A stretch of 40,345 nucleotides of DNA from Oscillospiraceae bacterium (GTDB lineage Bacteria > Bacillota > Clostridia > HGM11514). The translations under genes and the position numbers were made by a program. Within the stretch, counting starts at the first letter, position 1. Each line of letters begins with the position of its first letter. The notes below the pieces were generated by a model. It searched no databases. It had not been told where the DNA came from and saw only the letters and a program-made list of their open reading frames with translations. Shown here one piece after another: positions 7,945 through 16,554 of this stretch. The stretch spans positions 1 to 40,345 of the forward strand of contig SVJP01000004.1 of the NCBI GenBank assembly GCA_015068925.1, in the 5' to 3' direction.

Positions 7945-7973
7945 TTTACAAACGCCTCTGGTTATGATATACT
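7945..7973 (+). promoter_or_regulatory. Promoter of the M20 amidohydrolase-ftsK operon
   Basis: TTTACA, 17 bases, TATACT. The predicted start near 7980 lies downstream of the ATG proposed in the ORF track (7964), which decides the start of the next gene. Confidence 0.65.
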
Positions 7974-7996
7974 ATATCATGAAGAGGTGTATTTTA

Positions 7997-9130
7997 TTGG
8001 AAAAAAATGCGTTATTGGAAAAAATCATACCAATCAGAAGAATGTTACATCAATATCCTGAGCTGGAATTTGAAGAAGTAAAAACGGCTCAGATAATTTG
8101 TGATGTATTGACAAAATGGAGTGTGCCCTTCCAATTCGCTGTTGCAAAAACAGGAATTGTAGCGGAGATTGGCACAGGAGATCCTGTCATTTTGTTGCGT
8201 GCAGATATGGATGCATTGCCTGTGACAGAAGCAACAAATCTGCCCTTTACTTCAAAGCATGAAGGAAAAATGCATGCCTGCGGTCACGATATTCATATGT
8301 CTTGTTTGCTTGGTTGCATTGCTCTCTTTTGTGAAAATCCTCCCGAAAACGGAAGGGTGCGATTTGTATTTCAACCTGCGGAAGAAGGCGCGGGAGGAGC
8401 AGAACCCATGATTGCAGAAGGAGCGGCAAAGGGGATTTCTGCAGCGGCGGCACTTCATGTAAAACCGGGTCTGGCAGTGGGAAAAATTGCTTGTAAACCG
8501 AAGCATTATTATGCATCACCCGACGAATTTTCCATAACGGTAACGGGAAAAGGCGGTCATGGCGGATATCCTCATATGGCATTGAATCCTTTGCCCATTG
8601 CATCAGAGATTGTATCAGTGATTCAAGCATTGGGACAAGCAATGAAGGATGAGCTATGTGTTGTCAGTGTTTGTGCGATAAACGGCGGAACGTCCTTTAA
8701 TATAATACCGGAAACGGTAACGATTTTGGGAACGGTTCGCACCTTTACTCCGGAATTACGATTAAAAATGGAAGAAGAAATTGGCATTTTAGCAAAGGAA
8801 ATATGCAAAAAATATGAAGCAAAATGTGATTATCAATTCCGAAAGCTATATCCGCCTGTATACAATGAGCCGAATTTAACCGAGTTATTGTTTGAGACAG
8901 GCGTTGAAGTGTTAGGAAAAGAAAATGTAGAACGAGAAACCGCACCCTTTATGGGAGGCGAGGATTTTGCATATTTTGCAAAGGAAGTTCCCGGTGTGTT
9001 GTTCCATTTGGGAAGCGGAGGATGTGCGCCCCTGCATTCTCCTGAATTTTTGGCAGAAGAGGAATGTATCTGGTATGGGGCAAAAACGTTAGAAGGTTTC
9101 GCAAGGAACTATCTGAAAGGAGAGAAGTAA
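7997..9130 (+). CDS. M20-family metallo-amidohydrolase (N-acyl amino acid / hippurate hydrolase type)
   Basis: 377 residues, cytoplasmic. Metal-site motifs are intact: 'HACGHDIHM' (near 93-101), '[13 protein letters not shown]', 'ALHVKPG', and the lid-domain '[15 protein letters not shown]'. The C-terminal 'GGEDFAYF' supplies the last ligand. The family removes acyl groups from amino acids or related amides using two divalent metals. The start is taken as TTG 7997, because AAGAGGTG lies 7 bases upstream and the promoter start is near 7980. The track's ATG 7964 would lie inside the promoter. The gene's end contains the Shine-Dalgarno of ftsK, so the two are co-translated. Natural substrate cannot be deduced. 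Confidence 0.88.
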   Translation: MEKNALLEKIIPIRRMLHQYPELEFEEVKTAQIICDVLTKWSVPFQFAVAKTGIVAEIGTGDPVILLRADMDALPVTEATNLPFTSKHEGKMHACGHDIHMSCLLGCIALFCENPPENGRVRFVFQPAEEGAGGAEPMIAEGAAKGISAAAALHVKPGLAVGKIACKPKHYYASPDEFSITVTGKGGHGGYPHMALNPLPIASEIVSVIQALGQAMKDELCVVSVCAINGGTSFNIIPETVTILGTVRTFTPELRLKMEEEIGILAKEICKKYEAKCDYQFRKLYPPVYNEPNLTELLFETGVEVLGKENVERETAPFMGGEDFAYFAKEVPGVLFHLGSGGCAPLHSPEFLAEEECIWYGAKTLEGFARNYLKGEK

Positions 9131-9131
9131 A

Positions 9132-11483
9132 TTGGCGCAGAAAAAGAAAACAAAAATAACCTCAAAACCGTCAAATCCTAAATCCGGCAAGACAAATAAA
9201 AAAAATCTGCCTGCCAAACGGGAGCCATTTGCCTATCGTACAGAATTGAACTTGGTTCTTTATACAGTTGCAGCGATTTTATCCGCTTTGGCAATCTACT
9301 CGGAGGACTCCGGGATTATCGGAAATTTATTTCGTAAGCTTTGCGGTGGTTTGATTGGACAGGCTGCCTTATTGTTCCCTGTGTTTTTTGCAGGTTTGGT
9401 GGTGTTGACATTCTTAAGCCGAGAAAATCAAAAAGTGTGGAAATATTATGTTTCCGCAGGTGTTCTGTTGTTATTTGGTATGTTGTTTGAAATGACGGAA
9501 TATGCCGATTTGGAAAGAGGATTTGTGTTAGATGAATTCTGGATGGCAGGAATTGATTTAGATGGAGGCGGTGTGATTTGCGGCAGTCTTTATTGGGCAA
9601 TCAGTAATTTGGTTGGAGGGATTGGTTCTGCTATTATCATTGTTGCAGGAATCCTTATCTTCCTTTTGCTGTTGTTTGAAAAATCATTATTTACAATAAT
9701 CAAAAATATATATTTGTGGGTCAAGGATATGATTCCGCAAGAAGAAAAAATGCCGGAGCCAAAATCGGAAAAGAAGAAAAAATTGGAACCAAAAGAACCG
9801 AAACCTTCTATTTTGGAGGATTTGGAGGAACCTCCCTTTGATCCTGATATTCCTATTTTTAATTTGCCCGAAGATGAGCTTCAAACAGATAAACAAATAG
9901 AATTGCCGGAAGCGGAGACAAAGGATGTGGATGAATCAGAGCATGAATTTGATGTGGAGCTGGTTCAGGAACAAATTGAGTATATTATTCCTCCTGTTAC
10001 TTTATTAAAGGAAGGAGAGGATGATCGTCACAGCGAGAAATTTGTACGTGAATTGAAGGATACGGCAGGAAAATTGATTGAAACCTTCAAAAGCTTTGGT
10101 GTTACTGCAAAGGTGATTAATGTGCAATCCGGTCCCAGCGTAACCCGTTACGAAATTGAAGCGGTGATGGGAACAAAGCTTAGTAAAATCACAGGCTTGG
10201 CAGATGATTTGGCGTTGCAGTTGGGTGTTTCGGGGATTCGAATTGCTCCCGTTCCGGGAAAAAGTGCGGTGGGAATTGAGGTTCCGAATAAAACCCGGTC
10301 ATCAGTGATGATGAGAAACTGTCTGGAAAGCTCAGAATTTGTTTCCAGTGAATCTAAAATTGCTTTTGCTTTGGGAAAAGATATTACAGGAAAAACCATA
10401 ATTGCCGATATCGGAAAAATGCCTCACTTGTTGATTGCAGGTGCTACGGGTTCGGGTAAGAGTGTATGTATCAATACCATTATTACAAGTTTGCTTTACA
10501 AGGCAAATCCCAATGAAGTGAAGCTTCTTATGGTTGACCCCAAGGTGGTAGAATTGGGAATCTATAACGGAATTCCTCATCTGGTATCTCCCGTTGTTAC
10601 GGAACCGAAAAAAGCGGCAAATGCGCTTAACTGGGCGGTCAGTGAAATGACCAGACGGTATAAAATGTTTGCAGACAATTCGGTTCGTGATATTCATGGC
10701 TATAATGAATTGGCTTTGGAAGAAGAGACCCTTCGTCCCATGGAACAAATCGTGATAATTATTGACGAGTTGGCGGACTTGATGATGGTTGCTCCCAACG
10801 AGGTGGAAGATGCTATCTGCCGTCTGGCACAGATGGCAAGAGCAGCGGGAATGCATCTGGTGATTGCAACTCAGCGTCCTTCCGTTGACGTTATTACGGG
10901 GATCATCAAGGCAAACATTCCATCCCGAATTGCTTTTACCGTATCCTCCCAGATTGACTCCCGTACGATTTTGGATTCTGCCGGTGCAGAAAAACTGTTG
11001 GGGAGAGGGGATATGCTTTATTATCCGATTGGTGTCAGCAAGCCTATCCGTGTGCAGGGTGCTTTTGTCAGCGATAAAGAAGTGGAATCGGTTGTGACTT
11101 TTGTTAAGGATAATTCCGGTCAGGCAGAATATAACGAAGAAGCCATGGAATTTATTAAACGTGCTCCTGAAACAAAAGGAAAGAAAAATGAAGATGAGGA
11201 AGAGGAAGAAGAGGATTTATGGGATCCATTGCTTCCCAAAGCCATTGAAATTGTGGTGGAAATGCAGCAGGCCTCTACCTCTATGCTTCAACGGAAAATG
11301 CGGGTAGGATATGCCCGGGCTGCCAGATTAGTTGACCAATTGGAGGAACAAGGGGTGGTAGGACCCTTTGAAGGCAGTAAGCCAAGAGCGGTGCTGATGA
11401 ATCGTCAGCAGTATTTGGAAATGGTGGCACGAAACGGTCAGCCTGAGCAAACAACCATAGATGAAACGTCGGATGAATTTTAA
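9132..11483 (+). CDS. ftsK: DNA translocase FtsK/SpoIIIE
   Basis: 783 residues. Four membrane segments in the first about 185 residues anchor the protein. An acidic and proline-rich linker follows (about 200-290), then the alpha-beta motor and the C-terminal winged-helix gamma domain. Walker A is '[13 protein letters not shown]' (near 437), Walker B is '[11 protein letters not shown]' (near 542), and '[12 protein letters not shown]' follows. The gamma domain is '[20 protein letters not shown]'. The enzyme pumps chromosomal DNA through the division or sporulation septum. It starts at TTG 9132, one base after the preceding stop, with AAAGGAGAG inside the upstream gene. A run of Glu ('EDEEEEEED', about 690) precedes the gamma domain. 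Septal FtsK and sporulation SpoIIIE cannot be told apart here. Confidence 0.95.
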   Translation: MAQKKKTKITSKPSNPKSGKTNKKNLPAKREPFAYRTELNLVLYTVAAILSALAIYSEDSGIIGNLFRKLCGGLIGQAALLFPVFFAGLVVLTFLSRENQKVWKYYVSAGVLLLFGMLFEMTEYADLERGFVLDEFWMAGIDLDGGGVICGSLYWAISNLVGGIGSAIIIVAGILIFLLLLFEKSLFTIIKNIYLWVKDMIPQEEKMPEPKSEKKKKLEPKEPKPSILEDLEEPPFDPDIPIFNLPEDELQTDKQIELPEAETKDVDESEHEFDVELVQEQIEYIIPPVTLLKEGEDDRHSEKFVRELKDTAGKLIETFKSFGVTAKVINVQSGPSVTRYEIEAVMGTKLSKITGLADDLALQLGVSGIRIAPVPGKSAVGIEVPNKTRSSVMMRNCLESSEFVSSESKIAFALGKDITGKTIIADIGKMPHLLIAGATGSGKSVCINTIITSLLYKANPNEVKLLMVDPKVVELGIYNGIPHLVSPVVTEPKKAANALNWAVSEMTRRYKMFADNSVRDIHGYNELALEEETLRPMEQIVIIIDELADLMMVAPNEVEDAICRLAQMARAAGMHLVIATQRPSVDVITGIIKANIPSRIAFTVSSQIDSRTILDSAGAEKLLGRGDMLYYPIGVSKPIRVQGAFVSDKEVESVVTFVKDNSGQAEYNEEAMEFIKRAPETKGKKNEDEEEEEEDLWDPLLPKAIEIVVEMQQASTSMLQRKMRVGYARAARLVDQLEEQGVVGPFEGSKPRAVLMNRQQYLEMVARNGQPEQTTIDETSDEF

Positions 11484-11499
11484 TTTTTTTTAAAAACAG

Positions 11500-11528
11500 T
11501 TGCTTCATAGCGAAATTTATGATACAAT
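11500..11528 (+). promoter_or_regulatory. Promoter of the SGNH hydrolase gene
   Basis: TTGCTT, 17 bases, TACAAT, located in the 133-base gap after ftsK. No terminator is seen in that gap, so some read-through from ftsK is possible. Confidence 0.6.
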
Positions 11529-11616
11529 AGAACTGGAAAAATAAAGAGGTGCTGTTCTGATTTTGACTAACTTGATACAAGTTAATATAAAAATAAAAAG
11601 AAGAGGAGAATGTAGT

Positions 11617-13590
11617 ATGAAAACAGTAAAAAAAGTACTTTTGCTGGCTTTGGTAACGGCAATGTGTGTTACTTTGCTGGCACCCGCAGTCTTTGCAAAA
11701 GACACCACCAAGCTTCCCGAGAAGCAGACCTACGGATTGGATAACCTGAACAATGAAGCAGGAAATCTGTATGTTGCTTATCTTGGCGGGTCTATCACCG
11801 CAGGAAGCGGCGGTTCCGGAAGCATTACCTATAAGGATAATGCAGGAAAGGGGCATGCAAGATGGTCTTCCCAGTTGACCAAGCGCTATTTCCAAAAAGA
11901 ATTTCCCAACAAAAAGGTGATTGAAGTCAATGCAGGTGTTGGCGGAACTCCTTCAGACTTAGGGTTGTTCCGTATGCATAAAGATGTGGTTGCTCCTTGC
12001 GGAACAGAAGGACCCGACGTTGTATTTGTTGAATTTGCGGTAAACGATATGTGGACCAGCATTTCCAACCCCAATCTGGTTCATCAGAGAATGGAAGGGA
12101 TTGTCCGCCAGTTGGCACGTCTTCCCAAGCAGCCTGTGGTTATTTTCGTTTATACCGCAGCATGGAAGGATGATACCGGTTTTAATAATTATATCAAGAG
12201 TGCTCAGGTGCATCAACAGGTAGCAGATTATTATAACATTCCCTCTATCAACCTTTGCGAATATGTGGCAGGGGGCGTTGACTTAAATGGCAACTCCATT
12301 ATTTGGAAATCGGGTGAATCCGGAACCTGGACGAATGACAATACCCATCCCAACGATACGGGATACACTGCTTATACTGATTATATTATGAAACAATTTA
12401 AAGATTCTCCCAAGTCTTATTTTAAGAAGTTGACCTGGCAGGAAATTCCCATGAGCGGATATGAATTCGGAAAACCCAACGCCATTCGTTTTGATCAGGC
12501 AGGTGCGGTTTACACCGGAACATGGGCAACTCAAACTCTGGTAGGAACCTTAGGTGCTTCCACTACTACTACAACTGCAGATGCAACCGTTACCTTGAAG
12601 TTCAAAGGCCGTGCTTACGGTGTTTATGCAGCACGCGGGAAAAACGGTGCAGATGTTCAGTATAGGCTTGATAACTCCCCACCCCAATCCTTTGGAAACT
12701 ACTATAATTCCGGTTGGATGGCAGTGGCAACCTTGCTGAAATGGGATAGTCAACCCGGGGAGCACACCATTACTTACACCGTAAAACCCTCCGGAGAGAA
12801 AACCACCTTTGGGTTTGGCTATTTCTTTATGGATGAAGAAACTCCCGACCCCATTGCATATGATGTAGCAATCAAGGCAGGAAACAAGGAAGTTTCTGAA
12901 GCAGAAGTTGGTCAGACCTTAACAGGCGATTATCGCTTTATCAATAGTACAACAGAAGAAGAAGGAACCACTTGGGAATGGTTGTTTAGTGATACCAAAA
13001 ACGGAACTTACATTGTTATAAGCACCTCTAAAAGCCTCACTCCTCCTGCCAACATGGCGGGGAAATATATAAAGTTCCGTGTCATTCCCAAAAATATAGA
13101 AGGAACGATAGGAAAAACTGTGGAATCTGCTCCTGTTCAGATTATCCGACCCAAAGCAAAAACTTGTTTTACTGTAAATAATGTTGTTTATTATAAAGGA
13201 GATAGTGCTGTAGGAAATCTGACAGATGGTGAAGTAACTGCAAAAACAACGGTTACCAATAAGCTGGCAGGCTCTAAATTCTCAATATCTGTGATTACGG
13301 TAGAATATGTTGTTTCAGGAAATGGTGTAAAAATGCCGGTACAAGTTAAAAAAACAACCAGAGAAATTTCTGGCGGTTCTTCTGCTGATTTCGCAAACAC
13401 TCTGACTGTGACTGCAGGAGATGACCGAATGGTACAGACAATCATCGTTGCCGATGACTACTTAGAACCTATCGGCACTATTGCTCAGCTGTTACCCGGA
13501 GCAACAGAAAAAGTCGTTTATGTCGGAAATGAAAGTGCAGAGGAAGCAGAGATTTCTGTTTATCAAATCAATTCATTTTTAGACAAATAA
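11617..13590 (+). CDS. Secreted SGNH/GDSL hydrolase with C-terminal accessory domains
   Basis: 657 residues. The signal peptide (MKTVKKVLLLALVTAMCVTLLAPAVFA) is followed by a catalytic SGNH domain (about 40-260). Block I is 'VAYLGGSITAGSG' (nucleophile Ser), block II 'VNAGVGGTPSDLG', block III 'VVFVEFAVNDMW', and block V 'DNTHPNDTGY' (Asp and His). All four key residues are present. A beta-rich region at about 270-410 resembles a carbohydrate-binding or jelly-roll module. Ig-like parts follow to the end. Such enzymes often deacetylate polysaccharides; that is inferred. ATG 11617 has AGAGGAG upstream; the track's earlier start lacks one. No sortase motif or SLH domain is present, so it is probably released or loosely held. 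Confidence 0.88.
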   Translation: MKTVKKVLLLALVTAMCVTLLAPAVFAKDTTKLPEKQTYGLDNLNNEAGNLYVAYLGGSITAGSGGSGSITYKDNAGKGHARWSSQLTKRYFQKEFPNKKVIEVNAGVGGTPSDLGLFRMHKDVVAPCGTEGPDVVFVEFAVNDMWTSISNPNLVHQRMEGIVRQLARLPKQPVVIFVYTAAWKDDTGFNNYIKSAQVHQQVADYYNIPSINLCEYVAGGVDLNGNSIIWKSGESGTWTNDNTHPNDTGYTAYTDYIMKQFKDSPKSYFKKLTWQEIPMSGYEFGKPNAIRFDQAGAVYTGTWATQTLVGTLGASTTTTTADATVTLKFKGRAYGVYAARGKNGADVQYRLDNSPPQSFGNYYNSGWMAVATLLKWDSQPGEHTITYTVKPSGEKTTFGFGYFFMDEETPDPIAYDVAIKAGNKEVSEAEVGQTLTGDYRFINSTTEEEGTTWEWLFSDTKNGTYIVISTSKSLTPPANMAGKYIKFRVIPKNIEGTIGKTVESAPVQIIRPKAKTCFTVNNVVYYKGDSAVGNLTDGEVTAKTTVTNKLAGSKFSISVITVEYVVSGNGVKMPVQVKKTTREISGGSSADFANTLTVTAGDDRMVQTIIVADDYLEPIGTIAQLLPGATEKVVYVGNESAEEAEISVYQINSFLDK

Positions 13591-13597
13591 GAAAAAG

Positions 13598-13632
13598 AAA
13601 GGGGCTCTCAAAAAGAGGAGAACCCCTTTTTC
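13598..13632 (+). terminator. Intrinsic terminator after the SGNH hydrolase
   Basis: GGGGCTCTC and GAGAACCCC pair with one mismatch around an A-rich loop, followed by TTTTTCT. Confidence 0.8.
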
Positions 13633-13685
13633 TATTAAACGAAACAAAGTTTTTGCAAGAAAATAAAGAAAATTTCAAAAAAAGC

Positions 13686-13714
13686 TTGACTTTTTTGAAG
13701 ATTTGTATTATAAT
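13686..13714 (+). promoter_or_regulatory. tRNA-Leu promoter
   Basis: TTGACT, 17 bases, TATAAT, about 20 bases before the tRNA. Confidence 0.8.
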
Positions 13715-13733
13715 AATTTAGTAATCTGGATAT

Positions 13734-13820
13734 GCCGCTGTGATGGAATTGGCAGACGTAGCGGACTCAAAATCCGCCGGTAGCGATACCGTGCCGGTTC
13801 GACTCCGGCCAGCGGCACCA
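13734..13820 (+). tRNA. tRNA-Leu, anticodon CAA
   Basis: The 87-nt gene encodes CCA. The acceptor stem GCCGCTG pairs with CAGCGGC. The anticodon arm is GCGGA-CTCAAAA-TCCGC, giving anticodon CAA (reads UUG). A long class II variable arm (about GGTAGCGATACC) and the T-loop sequence GGTTCGACTCC confirm leucine. It stands alone between its own promoter and terminator. Confidence 0.97.
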
Positions 13821-13853
13821 AAAATCCTCGTTCGTAAGAGCGGGGATTTTTAC
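13821..13853 (+). terminator. tRNA terminator
   Basis: AAAATCCTCGTTC, loop GTAA, GAGCGGGGATTTT (two G-U pairs), then TTA, directly after the CCA end. Confidence 0.85.
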
Positions 13854-13919
13854 TTATTTGTCAAAATGAATCGAAGACAATATAGGGGAACGACAAGTAT
13901 TTATTTTGATAAAAAGTAA

Positions 13920-13958
13920 ACAACCGTCAGGAAATCTTGATCGTTTCCTGACGGTTGT
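13920..13958. terminator. Bidirectional terminator, ends the NSS symporter transcript
   Basis: ACAACCGTCAGGAAA pairs perfectly with TTTCCTGACGGTTGT. The minus-strand product continues TTACTTTTTATC; the plus-strand product continues TCTCTTATTTTT. It lies 11 bases beyond the symporter stop. The 13854-13919 stretch before it shows nothing further. Confidence 0.85.
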
Positions 13959-13968
13959 TCTCTTATTT

Positions 13969-15375
13969 TTATAAGACAGGAAGATATGCTGACAGCCAAA
14001 CAATTAAAATGATGAGGGGAAGAATATATTTTACATATACTCTCATCCAGGAAGGGAATTTGGGACCTTTATCCCCTGTGTTTGCTTCGGTGATAAAGTT
14101 CGACCAACCCCAGCCAATTTTATTGTAGGAACAAAAAACAATATAAGCCAGAGCACCCAGAGGAAGCAGATTATTGCTGATGATAAAATCTTCTAAATCC
14201 ATAATTCCTTTGCCACCGATTTGCACAAAATCCCAAACAGAGAATCCCAAAATAGCAGGCAGGGTGAGAAGAATCATCAGAACTATATTGACTGCCGCAA
14301 TGGTTTTTCGGTTCATTTTGGTCAGCTCCAGCCAAAAGCTTGTAATGTTTTCAAAAACGGCAATGACCGTTGAAAAAGCGGCAAATATCATAAAGAGGAA
14401 AAACAGAGTGCCAATAATTCTGCCAAAGGGCATGGCATTAAAAATACCAGAAAGAGTGGTAAACAGGAAGCTTGCGCCAACGCTTCCTGCATCTGCAGTT
14501 TGTCCTCCGTTAAAGGTGAAGCAAGCAGGAAAAACGATAAAACCGGATAACAGAGCAACGGAGGTATCCAAGCTGATAATGGTAGCTGCTTCTCCCAGCA
14601 AACGACGGTCTTTGTTAATATAGCTTCCAAAAATTGCAATGGAACCGATTCCCACACTTAAGGTAAAGAACGCCTGACCCATAGCGGCAGAAACGACTGT
14701 TCCGATACCGGCTTCTTTCAGCTTTGTCAAAGAAGGAACAAGGTAAAATCGAATTCCGTCCAGCGCACCGTCAAGAGTACAGCAGTAGATACCCAAAGCC
14801 AGCATGAGGGCAAAAAGAACGACCATCATTATTTTTGTAATTTTTTCAACGCCCTGTTGCAATCCCAGCGAACAAATGCCAAAGCAAATCACAATAACTG
14901 CCAAAGTGGTGCAGAAAACCAAAGGAAGATTGGTGACAATACTTCCGAAATGGGCACTCAATTGTTCTGCGGCAACTGCGGTGTCGGTGATTCCTGTTGT
15001 AACATCAAAAATCGAGCCCGTCAGATATTGAATGAAATAAATTATCATCCATCCTGAAATAATGGTGTAAAACATCATCAGCAGGTAGTTACCCGAAATT
15101 CCCAAATATTTCATCCAATGCCATTTTTGACCCGGTTTTTCCAACGCTTCAAAGGAAGAAGCAATACTTCTTTGGCTTGCCCTTCCTACTGAAAGTTCTG
15201 CCGTCATTGCAGGAAGTCCCAGCAAAATCAAAAACAGTAAGTAAATCAAAACAAAAAATCCTCCGCCGTAGGTTCCTGTGATAATCGGGAAACGATACAC
15301 GTTACCCAATCCGATGGCGCAACCTGCCGAAATCAGCAAAAACCCCAATCGTGATCCGAATTTTTCTCTTTGCAT
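13969..15375 (-). CDS. NSS/SNF-family sodium-dependent transporter
   Basis: 468 residues with about 11-12 membrane segments, typical of bacterial neurotransmitter:sodium symporters (LeuT fold). Helix 1 carries the Na+/substrate-site sequence 'LISAGCAIGLGNVYRFP'. Others are 'GGGFFVLIYLLFLILLGLP', 'ELSVGRAS', and 'QAFFTLSVGIGSIAIFGSY' (helix 6 region). These proteins import amino acids or tryptophan-like compounds with Na+. The track starts at GTG 15387, which lies within AAGGTGG, the likely ribosome site. ATG 15375 at 8 bases spacing is preferred. Monocistronic, with promoter and terminator both visible. Substrate not assignable by eye. Confidence 0.92.
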   Translation of the reverse strand: MQREKFGSRLGFLLISAGCAIGLGNVYRFPIITGTYGGGFFVLIYLLFLILLGLPAMTAELSVGRASQRSIASSFEALEKPGQKWHWMKYLGISGNYLLMMFYTIISGWMIIYFIQYLTGSIFDVTTGITDTAVAAEQLSAHFGSIVTNLPLVFCTTLAVIVICFGICSLGLQQGVEKITKIMMVVLFALMLALGIYCCTLDGALDGIRFYLVPSLTKLKEAGIGTVVSAAMGQAFFTLSVGIGSIAIFGSYINKDRRLLGEAATIISLDTSVALLSGFIVFPACFTFNGGQTADAGSVGASFLFTTLSGIFNAMPFGRIIGTLFFLFMIFAAFSTVIAVFENITSFWLELTKMNRKTIAAVNIVLMILLTLPAILGFSVWDFVQIGGKGIMDLEDFIISNNLLPLGALAYIVFCSYNKIGWGWSNFITEANTGDKGPKFPSWMRVYVKYILPLIILIVWLSAYLPVL

Positions 15376-15422
15376 TTTTATTTCCACCTTCCAATCATAC
15401 TTATTTTTCCAAAACTAACGAT

Positions 15423-15451
15423 ATTATATTATAAATTCATACATTTGTCAA
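15423..15451 (-). promoter_or_regulatory. Promoter of the NSS symporter
   Basis: On the minus strand TTGACA, 17 bases, TATAAT, matching the consensus exactly. It is divergent from the promoter at 15479-15507. Confidence 0.8.
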
Positions 15452-15478
15452 TTATTTTAAAAGAAAAAGGGAAAGTTG

Positions 15479-15507
15479 TTGACGGAAATGGAAAAAAGTG
15501 ATAGAAT
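15479..15507 (+). promoter_or_regulatory. Promoter of the secreted protein gene at 15538
   Basis: TTGACG, 17 bases, TAGAAT, giving a leader of about 25 nt. Confidence 0.65.
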
Positions 15508-15537
15508 AAAATTATCATATTTTACAGGAGGAAGACC

Positions 15538-16491
15538 ATGAAAAAGATTACACTTGGATTTTTGTTTGGAATTTTTTTTGCACTGCTTGCCGTCACAGCG
15601 GTACACGCAGGTGACCCTGTTTATGCCACTACCACAAGAGCATATATTGACGGGGAATGTCTGCCCTGCTATGTATATCAAGGCTATCCCTATATTGTGG
15701 CAGAGGATTTGGGCGGTTACGGCTTTGACGTGAAATGGGACGCCTATACCGATATTTTGGATATTCAGTATAATCCTGAAAAGAAATTTTATCCTTATGG
15801 TTATTTGAATGTCAGCACCAATTATACAGGTGAAAAAGTAGCGGAAGTGGTACAAAACCCAACAAAGGTTCGGTTGAAAAATGATTTTATTACCGGCTAC
15901 AGTTTAGACGGCAGAATGTTGATTAGTTTAGATGATTTATATCGGTACGGTAATGTAAATTACTATCCGGAATCTGATTCTATCAGCTTTACCAGTCATA
16001 AATTTATGGAACAAAATCCCGATTGGGCAGTTTTGATGCCTGCTTATGAAATGTTACTTAATATTGATTATGCGGTAAATGCCTGTGAAACCATTTTCCG
16101 TACGGTAGTACCATATAGCCTATATAATCCATATTGGGATGATCCGTATACCAAACTTCAGGTAAATCCGACTTATATAAAAAGATTGCAAGCGATTAAA
16201 GGTTATTTGCAAAAGCGATTAACTCTGACGGAACAAAATCAAGCTTTTTATTATAAAGGGAAATTTTATCACTTTATTTATTCAGCTACATTAGAACCTC
16301 AAGATTGTATTGATATATTAAGCGACTATTATCCTTTTAGCGGATTTTACCAAGGGCATGGAAGATATGATTTATGTGAGTTTCATCCTGATTACATGGC
16401 ACAATATGATGAGCTTTGGAAATTAATTGTTCCTTATTTGAATTTGCATTCTAAACCGGAGCTTTACAACTTTGTAAATCCGTATGCGTAA
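15538..16491 (+). CDS. Secreted protein of unknown function with one stalk-like N-terminal region
   Basis: 317 residues. The signal peptide is MKKITLGFLFGIFFALLAVTAVHA. Residues about 32-140 read 'AYIDGECLPCYVYQGYPYIVAEDLGGYGFDVKWDAYTDIL' and 'RMLISLDDLYRYGNVNYYPE'. This looks like paired halves of a copper-amine-oxidase-like fold (short strand, helix, 'V.WD', strand). The rest is rich in Tyr, Asp and Pro and has no motif I know. AGGAGG 6 bases before ATG fixes the start. Tyrosine content is unusually high. It is a single-gene unit between its own promoter and terminator. An envelope role is inferred only from export. Confidence 0.75.
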   Translation: MKKITLGFLFGIFFALLAVTAVHAGDPVYATTTRAYIDGECLPCYVYQGYPYIVAEDLGGYGFDVKWDAYTDILDIQYNPEKKFYPYGYLNVSTNYTGEKVAEVVQNPTKVRLKNDFITGYSLDGRMLISLDDLYRYGNVNYYPESDSISFTSHKFMEQNPDWAVLMPAYEMLLNIDYAVNACETIFRTVVPYSLYNPYWDDPYTKLQVNPTYIKRLQAIKGYLQKRLTLTEQNQAFYYKGKFYHFIYSATLEPQDCIDILSDYYPFSGFYQGHGRYDLCEFHPDYMAQYDELWKLIVPYLNLHSKPELYNFVNPYA

Positions 16492-16509
16492 AGTGAAATA
16501 TTGAAATAG

Positions 16510-16552
16510 AAAAAACTGCGGAAAACGATACCTTTTGTTTTCCGCAGTTTTT
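16510..16552. terminator. Bidirectional terminator between convergent genes
   Basis: AAAAACTGCGGAAAAC and GTTTTCCGCAGTTTTT form a long perfect stem with T tracts on both strands. It serves the + gene at 15538 and the end of the minus-strand comEC-holA operon. Confidence 0.85.
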
Positions 16553-16554
16553 GT